A stretch of DNA of 9,432 bases, taken from the NCBI GenBank assembly GCA_021806345.1, contig JAJZXP010000104.1, forward strand, positions 1 to 9,432, read 5' to 3'. Shown here piece by piece: positions 4,394-9,432 of this stretch. Under the pieces are notes generated by a model. It searched no databases, had not been told where the DNA came from, and was given only the letters and a program-made list of their open reading frames with translations. Both the position numbers and the translations under genes were made by a program. Origin of the DNA: Thermoplasmata archaeon. GTDB taxonomy: Archaea; Thermoplasmatota; Thermoplasmata; Thermoplasmatales; Thermoplasmataceae. Every line of letters starts with the position of its first letter. The stretch's first letter is position 1.

Positions 4394-7368
4394 TGTTCAG
4401 TGAGGATTCGAGCGAGATCTGGATTTTAAGAAAACTTCAGGAGATGGGTTGGACTTACGTCTCACCGGACGAAATAGATAACGATAACAACGATTATTTC
4501 ATCCGGGACATTCTACTGAGCAGTCTAAGAAATATTAATGCAGGAAATGAGATACTTATTGATAATGCGATTTCCAAACTAGAGGAGCTCACGCCATCAA
4601 AGGAGGGAAACGCTAAATTCCTTGACTACTTCAAGCATGGCATAGATGTAGTGGATGAAAACAGACATGTCCACACAATAAAACTTGTCGATGTCACAAA
4701 TGTGAATAGAAACAGCCTCATAGTGACAAACCAGTTCATCGTCCATGGGAGAGCCAGCAAACGTCCGGATATATTGCTATTTGTAAACGGGATTCCCATT
4801 GTTATAGTGGAAAACAAGAACCCTTACAATATGGGTAATCTGGAAATGGCTTACAATCAGATAAAGGGATACGAAAAGAGCATTCCTGGATTATTCACTT
4901 TTCTTCAGATAGGTATGATAAACAATGGAGTAAAAGGAGAGATCTTTCCGCTGTTCTTCAACGAGAAGGATGACGATTTCAGGGCCAAGTGGAAGTCTAC
5001 ATATCCCTTGGGTATAGATTCGGAAAATGAGGTGGAGATTCTTCTGTACGGAGTATTTCACCCTGATAATTTTTTGAATATACTGAGTAACTTTGTTCAC
5101 ATCCGAAAGAAGGGCGATAGGAATGAAAAAATCATGGCCAGGTATATGCAGTTTAGAGCCACTGAAAAAATAATTAAGAGAATAATAGACGGTTTAAACG
5201 CACCACCTGGCAAAGCTGTCAAAACTGGTCTTATATGGCACTGGCAGGGCTCAGGAAAGACACTCATAATGGGGTATACGGCATACCAGATTAGGCAGAG
5301 GTCCCCAGAAAGCACCGTTTTGGTAGTAGTGGATAGGCGAGACCTAGATAATCAGGCTCTTGCAAGCTTCACTGGGGTTCAGGGACTGGAACTGACCGAA
5401 AGCATTGATAGCATTTCAAGGCTGGCGGAAATTATTGATTACAACGGGGGAAAAGGCAAACCCGGAATTTTCATAGTGACAGTTCAGAAGTTCAGCCCAG
5501 ACAGTTTTAAATCCCTCGCAGGAGGGAGATCCCTAAGCAGGGAAGATATAGTGTGTCTGGTTGATGAAAGTCACAGAACTCAATATGGCCTCATGGCTGC
5601 GACTTTCAGAAATGCCTTTCCTAATGCATTTGTCTTTGGATTCACCGGAACTCCCATCAGAAAAAATACAGGTGGAATAATAAGAAATACATTTGCAGAG
5701 TTTTGTCCACCTGGTGAGATATACCTTGACAGATATTCCATGAAGGACGCACAGGATGACGGCTTCACTGTGCCGATTGCATATGAGTACAATGGTGCGG
5801 TTCCTGTTGTTAAGGACTTGATACTGAAGGAAGCATTAGAACAAGATGAAGAGACCGAGGGTCTTACAGATTCAGAAAAGGAGATACTGAACAGAAAGAT
5901 TAGCGTAATAAAGGAGGCTTTCAAAACAGAAGCAAATATTGAAGCAATTGCTGAGGATGTTGCAAGGCATTTCAGAAATGAGGTTGAAGACAGCGGACTT
6001 AAAGCCATGCTAGTCGCAGTGGATAGAGAAGCCTGCGTTTTATATAAGCGGAAACTTGACTGCTTATTACCCCCAGAGTCCTCTGAAATCGTCATGACAT
6101 TCGGCTACAATGAGGCTTCCAGCATCATTTCAGATTACAGAGAAGAGCTTGAAAAGAGAACAGGAAAGGAGGCTAAGAAAGCCTGCAAGGAATTCACTGA
6201 GCAGTTTGATTACTCGGAGAATCCAAAGATACTCATAGTAACCGATATGCTTCTCACTGGCTTTGATTCGCCGAAACTGTGGGTAATGTATCTTGCAAAG
6301 CCACTTTTTGAGGAAAGGCTTCTTCAGGCAATAGGGAGAACTGACAGGCCTTTCATGACCAAGGATTATGGTTACATCGTTGATTATGTTTATCTTCTGG
6401 ATACGCTCAATAAGACTCTGAAGAAATATGAAGGACTCTCATCCGACCAGGGTGTCAAAGGCATTGTGATATCTAGAGAGGAAACTGAGAAGGAATTTTT
6501 AGAATTACTAAATCAGACATATGCGCTCTTTGGCAACTTTGACTTTTCTGATAGCAGCCACGAAAATCTAGACAGGTTGATTAAACTGCTGTCCGATTCA
6601 GAACTGTCAGAAAGATTTGAAAAGGATTTCAGGAAACTGACAGCAATCATGAATCTTCCACGAGCAAAAATCTACCTGATGGCACACAGAGAGAGGTACA
6701 AAACATTAGCAAAAGCCTACGGTGTTTATGTGAATAATCTTAGGCTTGGTAATATAAATGAGCAGAAAGTTGCTGAGGCCTATGAAAGAGTGAAGAAGAT
6801 AATTAGTGAGGATTTCTTCCTGGATGTTGAGAATAAGGGCGGCTTCACTATAGACAGAAGTTATCTTGACAACCTTGGAAAAACCAAGGACTACGCTTCA
6901 GCATTAAGAGCTCTTAACCAATGGCATACGGAAATTTCAAACAGGAGATTCAGATATCCAGACCTACTTGAAAGAATTGTCAGTGCCTACCAGAAGCTCA
7001 TGACGGCCAAGGAGGTTAACGAGGAAATTCTCAGAGAAATAAAGGCCATAAAAGAAAATGTTGATTCCATTGATGCTGCAAGAGCCAGAGACGGTGAAAC
7101 AATGGCTGCATTTAAGGAAGCTATTAGCTCTGTTCTAAAGAATGTTGATAGTAGCACCTTAGATGATATGCTTTCGAATTTATCTTCAATGAAGGGCATA
7201 ACTCTGATTCTTAAGAATCATAATTATATTGGAAAGTCCGACCGGAAGAGCATTAAAAAATCTATAAGGCATTCGGTTATCAAAGTGCTAAAACCAGATA
7301 ACGTTCAGGAAGAGAATTCCATTGTGGAAGGTTTGTATCAGAAATTGAGGGATGCATTTGGTTTCTGA
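4390..7368 (+). CDS. hsdR: Type I restriction endonuclease and translocase subunit HsdR
   Basis: HsdR is the ATP-driven motor and nuclease that reels in DNA from an unmethylated site and cuts at a distance. Its 992 residues match the EcoR124I-like size class. The N-terminal PD-(D/E)xK nuclease shows D127, E141 and K143 (RPDILLF then VIVENK), with the same D-to-E spacing as EcoR124I. SF2 motor motifs follow in order: Walker A QGSGKT 286-291, DESH 392-395, TGTP 419-422, TGFDSP 623-628 and the arginine-finger motif QAIGRTDR 646-653. The remaining ~300 residues are the helical C-terminal region that docks on the methylase. The ATG at 4390 overlaps the hsdS stop (ATGA); a second ATG at 4393 is possible. 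A GGTAAGGGTAAAGGT run just before may help initiation. The stop overlaps the next gene. No frameshift or missing motif is seen, so it should be active. Confidence 0.96.
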   Translation: MMFSEDSSEIWILRKLQEMGWTYVSPDEIDNDNNDYFIRDILLSSLRNINAGNEILIDNAISKLEELTPSKEGNAKFLDYFKHGIDVVDENRHVHTIKLVDVTNVNRNSLIVTNQFIVHGRASKRPDILLFVNGIPIVIVENKNPYNMGNLEMAYNQIKGYEKSIPGLFTFLQIGMINNGVKGEIFPLFFNEKDDDFRAKWKSTYPLGIDSENEVEILLYGVFHPDNFLNILSNFVHIRKKGDRNEKIMARYMQFRATEKIIKRIIDGLNAPPGKAVKTGLIWHWQGSGKTLIMGYTAYQIRQRSPESTVLVVVDRRDLDNQALASFTGVQGLELTESIDSISRLAEIIDYNGGKGKPGIFIVTVQKFSPDSFKSLAGGRSLSREDIVCLVDESHRTQYGLMAATFRNAFPNAFVFGFTGTPIRKNTGGIIRNTFAEFCPPGEIYLDRYSMKDAQDDGFTVPIAYEYNGAVPVVKDLILKEALEQDEETEGLTDSEKEILNRKISVIKEAFKTEANIEAIAEDVARHFRNEVEDSGLKAMLVAVDREACVLYKRKLDCLLPPESSEIVMTFGYNEASSIISDYREELEKRTGKEAKKACKEFTEQFDYSENPKILIVTDMLLTGFDSPKLWVMYLAKPLFEERLLQAIGRTDRPFMTKDYGYIVDYVYLLDTLNKTLKKYEGLSSDQGVKGIVISREETEKEFLELLNQTYALFGNFDFSDSSHENLDRLIKLLSDSELSERFEKDFRKLTAIMNLPRAKIYLMAHRERYKTLAKAYGVYVNNLRLGNINEQKVAEAYERVKKIISEDFFLDVENKGGFTIDRSYLDNLGKTKDYASALRALNQWHTEISNRRFRYPDLLERIVSAYQKLMTAKEVNEEILREIKAIKENVDSIDAARARDGETMAAFKEAISSVLKNVDSSTLDDMLSNLSSMKGITLILKNHNYIGKSDRKSIKKSIRHSVIKVLKPDNVQEENSIVEGLYQKLRDAFGF

Positions 7369-7795
7369 TGTTGTTATCTTTGGAAATAAGGTGAAAATTG
7401 TTCGATGTAACAGGAGTAGGCCAGCCCAAATCATGGACACTCTTTATGTACCTCTGTCATTCTCCGACAACGAGCTCAGGCAATATTTAAGGAAGAGGCT
7501 ACTGAGGATCCTTAAGGCTGAATACCATAAGCTTTCCAAGGAAAAAGGATTCTTTATTATTGGAGAGATTAGCTTTGAACTTGTCGATAGATTCAGGGAC
7601 AAAACCATGCTGGCTGTTCTCAAAGGTTCAACAATTTTTGTCCGTGAAGATATTATTAAATTGAGCAGAGTTGACATAAGAGAAATAGTTGTACATGAGG
7701 TTGCACATCTGTTTTCAAAGGCACATGGTGAGAGATTTAAGATGGCAGTTCAATTTCTAGGAGGTAGTCAAAGGAGGCTACCAGTACAGTTGTAA
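7352..7795 (+). CDS. Small HExxH zinc metalloprotease, YgjP/DUF45-like, last gene of the RM operon
   Basis: The 147-residue protein ends with a zincin signature HEVAH (115-119) followed by H125 as third zinc ligand and GERF, the HExxH-x5-H arrangement of the YgjP/DUF45 (WLM/SprT-like) metallopeptidases. E116 would be the catalytic base. The N-terminal part is a short beta-rich lead (VVIFGNKVKIV, then RPAQIMDTLYVPLSF) and a basic helix; YgjP proteins are usually near 230 residues, so this is a compact version, not obviously truncated because start and stop are clean. It overlaps hsdR by 17 nt. ATG 7352 has almost no spacing to GAGGG at 7347-7351, whereas TTG 7358 lies six bases after it and may be the true start. 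YgjP-type genes are known companions of type I RM operons. Substrate unknown; cleaving or recycling HsdR is an untested idea. Confidence 0.82.
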   Translation: MHLVSDVVIFGNKVKIVRCNRSRPAQIMDTLYVPLSFSDNELRQYLRKRLLRILKAEYHKLSKEKGFFIIGEISFELVDRFRDKTMLAVLKGSTIFVREDIIKLSRVDIREIVVHEVAHLFSKAHGERFKMAVQFLGGSQRRLPVQL

Positions 7796-7807
7796 AGCTT
7801 CCATACT

Positions 7808-8125
7808 CTAGTGAATATTTGAAATGTTTGTAGCCACGTTTGTTGGTAGAACATACTGCTCACCGTATGGAGGATAATCAATTTTATACCCTGATATGAA
7901 ATCGGATATTCGGTAGGTAATTATTTTGTTTTCAGGGGTGTACCTAACCTGAAAGTATGTGAATCCTTCTTTGAGCAACCACATATATGATTCTATAGCA
8001 AGAGCAAAACCATCAAACTTTCTGAAGTAGTGTCTTCTATCACGAACTGCTATGCAGTAAGGTTTCTGCAATTTGCCAACAACATCACCATTTCTGTACA
8101 AATATTTCCCTCGTTTTTCAAGCAT
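7808..8125 (-). CDS. Hypothetical protein, 105 aa, downstream of the D5-type helicase
   Basis: I do not recognise the family. The protein starts with a basic stretch (LEKRGKYLYRNGDVVGKL) that may bind nucleic acid, followed by a mixed alpha/beta core: RRHYFRKFDGFALAIESYMWL, a strand pair around FTYFQVRYTP and IITYRISDFI, and an aromatic tail with a PPYGEQYVLP motif. No cysteine cluster, membrane segment or signal peptide is present. The ATG at 8125 overlaps the helicase stop by 8 nt (8118-8125), so the two are translated from one message. The gene ends 12 bases from the convergent metalloprotease gene with no obvious terminator between. Its place suggests an accessory replication protein of the same mobile element, which is inference. 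Confidence 0.65.
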   Translation of the reverse strand: MLEKRGKYLYRNGDVVGKLQKPYCIAVRDRRHYFRKFDGFALAIESYMWLLKEGFTYFQVRYTPENKIITYRISDFISGYKIDYPPYGEQYVLPTNVATNISNIH

Positions 8126-9432
8126 TTATACCACTGTCCCTTGAGAATTCAAGACATCTCCCGTTGAGAGTTACAAAACCATCGGAAATCCACTTATCTA
8201 TCATTTCGCTGGCTTGCTTCACTGGCATATCGAACTCTGATGACATCCATCTTTCTATATTGTCTCTCTCCCTGGAGGCATTCTCTAAACTTGCGAAGAC
8301 AGCACTCATTCTTTCATAAACCTCTAAATAGTCCAATTCTGGGCTTCTAACATCATTTGATTCTATATCGTCCAAATTGGGCCATTCGTTTACAGGTAAA
8401 ATTTTAAGACCGCGCCTAAACCTTTGCTTTTGGTAATTTTTCTGTCTTGTGACTATCTGAGTCCTGCTGACTTTGGAGAATTGCTGGTCAAATACGTCTT
8501 CGTCCACAATCTTAGAGTGATACTTTTCGGAGAATATGTTAAATGCAGTGTAGAATTCATGGGCAAGAACTTCTTCGTTACCTTCCTTGCGTATACATCT
8601 GTTGAAAAATGCCCTCACAGGATTGGAGGCAACAGCCCAAATATCCATTGCTTCTGCGGTAGGTGTGCTGTATGTGAATTCCATTCCGTTTTCGTAAATC
8701 CTTTTGGCCCCCTCAATCATCCAGTTCAAAATGCCAGAAGCCTCCACTTTCAACTTTTCCAGTAGATTACGATCCAAATGCGGTGGCTTATGGAATACCA
8801 CAACATCGAAACGGTTAAAGAATGCCTCATCATCGTCAGGGGCGGGTGGAAGTGAATTTGCCGAGAACAATAGCTTTGCCCTTAACTGTGCATCGAACGC
8901 TTGCTTATACTTGAATTCTATGCTTACAACGTCTCTTCCTACGATTGCCTTGAAGGTACTGATATCTGATAGTGAGTTAGAAGGCATGTCAGGCGAGATG
9001 TTTGCAAATTTCCCGTACAGCTTTGAGGCTGCAAATCGATTGTCTATTTGCGATAATTGATAAAGAGTCACTGCTGATACGTTAGTTAAACCAAGAACCT
9101 CCTTCAAGGCTAATAAGAATGTTGACTTACCGCTGTCCGTTGGTCCCAAAAGCAACAAACTTTTTTTAATGGGGTATCCGAGAATAAGGAGGTATCCCGC
9201 CCACTCCTGAAGCCTCAACAAGTCTTCCCGATTGGATACCTCAGACAAAAATTTGTCAAAGGTCGTGTGGTCAGCATTTTCAACGTATTTGACTGGAAGA
9301 TGAAGCGTTACGAATATTTCTTGAGTGAAATCAATGACATTAAACTTCTCAGTATCGAGAAGCTTGTTGTCAAGGGCAACATACCTTTCCTGCCGTTCCT
9401 TAATGAAAGAATTGTCCATAAGTTTACTCAAG
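8118..9432 (-). CDS. D5/P4-type primase-helicase (superfamily 3), N-terminus beyond the window
   Basis: The visible 437 codons carry an SF3 helicase: Walker A GPTDSGKST (~96-104, counting from the window edge), a Walker B-like NISPDMP (~144-150), the B' loop FKAIVGRDVVSIEFKYKQ, sensor-1 motif C LLFSANSLPP with N192, and arginine finger FFNRF (R207). This is the helicase half of phage/plasmid primases of the D5/P4 family, hexameric motors that unwind replication origins. C-terminal residues ~270-345 fit the D5 C-terminal winged helix, and ~365-437 look like an extra helical/winged module (ERWMSSEFDMPVKQASEMI). A TTG at 9431 is only the first possible codon at the edge; homologues are longer and carry a primase or D5-N domain before the motor, so the gene is probably cut by the window. 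It marks a plasmid, virus or integrated element, and is coupled to the 105-aa gene. Confidence 0.88.
   Translation of the reverse strand, partial: LSKLMDNSFIKERQERYVALDNKLLDTEKFNVIDFTQEIFVTLHLPVKYVENADHTTFDKFLSEVSNREDLLRLQEWAGYLLILGYPIKKSLLLLGPTDSGKSTFLLALKEVLGLTNVSAVTLYQLSQIDNRFAASKLYGKFANISPDMPSNSLSDISTFKAIVGRDVVSIEFKYKQAFDAQLRAKLLFSANSLPPAPDDDEAFFNRFDVVVFHKPPHLDRNLLEKLKVEASGILNWMIEGAKRIYENGMEFTYSTPTAEAMDIWAVASNPVRAFFNRCIRKEGNEEVLAHEFYTAFNIFSEKYHSKIVDEDVFDQQFSKVSRTQIVTRQKNYQKQRFRRGLKILPVNEWPNLDDIESNDVRSPELDYLEVYERMSAVFASLENASRERDNIERWMSSEFDMPVKQASEMIDKWISDGFVTLNGRCLEFSRDSGINA

Noticed and set aside
5580..6095. 171-codon minus-strand frame inside hsdR
   Set aside because: Ser/Phe/Leu-rich antisense shadow of a motif-complete hsdR; no promoter or ribosome site of its own.
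7796..7807. Terminator between the convergent operons
   Set aside because: Only 12 bases, with no T-tract or hairpin; any termination signals must lie within the coding ends.
8424..9060. Two plus-strand frames (8424-8765 and 8704-9060) opposite the helicase
   Set aside because: They lie fully antisense to the conserved SF3 motifs and have no recognisable content.
1..9432. CRISPR array, tRNA or rRNA gene
   Set aside because: No regularly spaced repeats and no cloverleaf or rRNA-like sequence noticed on either strand.

Overview
The window looks archaeal, most likely a Thermoplasmata-type euryarchaeon. The DNA is moderately AT-rich and Arg is mostly AGA/AGG. Both visible promoters are TATA-box promoters placed so that transcription starts at or within a few bases of the ATG (leaderless mRNAs), while internal operon genes carry Shine-Dalgarno-like sequences or stop/start overlaps. 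The host assignment is an inference, and no rRNA or tRNA is present to confirm it.

Layout. Positions 1-564 hold no intact gene, only open but interrupted reading on the minus strand that may be worn-down transposase sequence. Positions 565-1433 (minus) are a two-gene unit: a cysteine/histidine-rich, membrane-anchored protein of 187 aa followed, with a TTGA overlap, by an unknown 102-aa protein. A short divergent promoter region (1434-1593) separates it from a plus-strand operon that fills 1594-7795: hsdM, hsdS, hsdR and a small HExxH metalloprotease of the YgjP/DUF45 type. These genes are packed by overlaps (about 8, 4 and 17 nt), so they are almost certainly one transcript. The operon ends 12 bases from the convergent end of a minus-strand pair: an unknown 105-aa protein and, upstream of it and running off the right edge, a D5/P4-type superfamily 3 primase-helicase.

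How the genes work together. HsdM (adenine methylase), HsdS (two-domain specificity subunit) and HsdR (PD-(D/E)xK nuclease plus SF2 translocase) form a complete type I restriction-modification system. All catalytic motifs are visible and nothing is broken. The methylase is read first and the restriction subunit later, an order that favours protection before cutting. The metalloprotease is tied to the system by translational overlap; a role in processing or turnover of the complex is a guess. The D5-type helicase is a replication protein of plasmids, viruses and integrated elements, so the RM operon probably sits in or beside a mobile element.

The least explained parts are the zinc-finger/membrane protein with its partner, the 105-aa protein linked to the helicase, and the compact protease.
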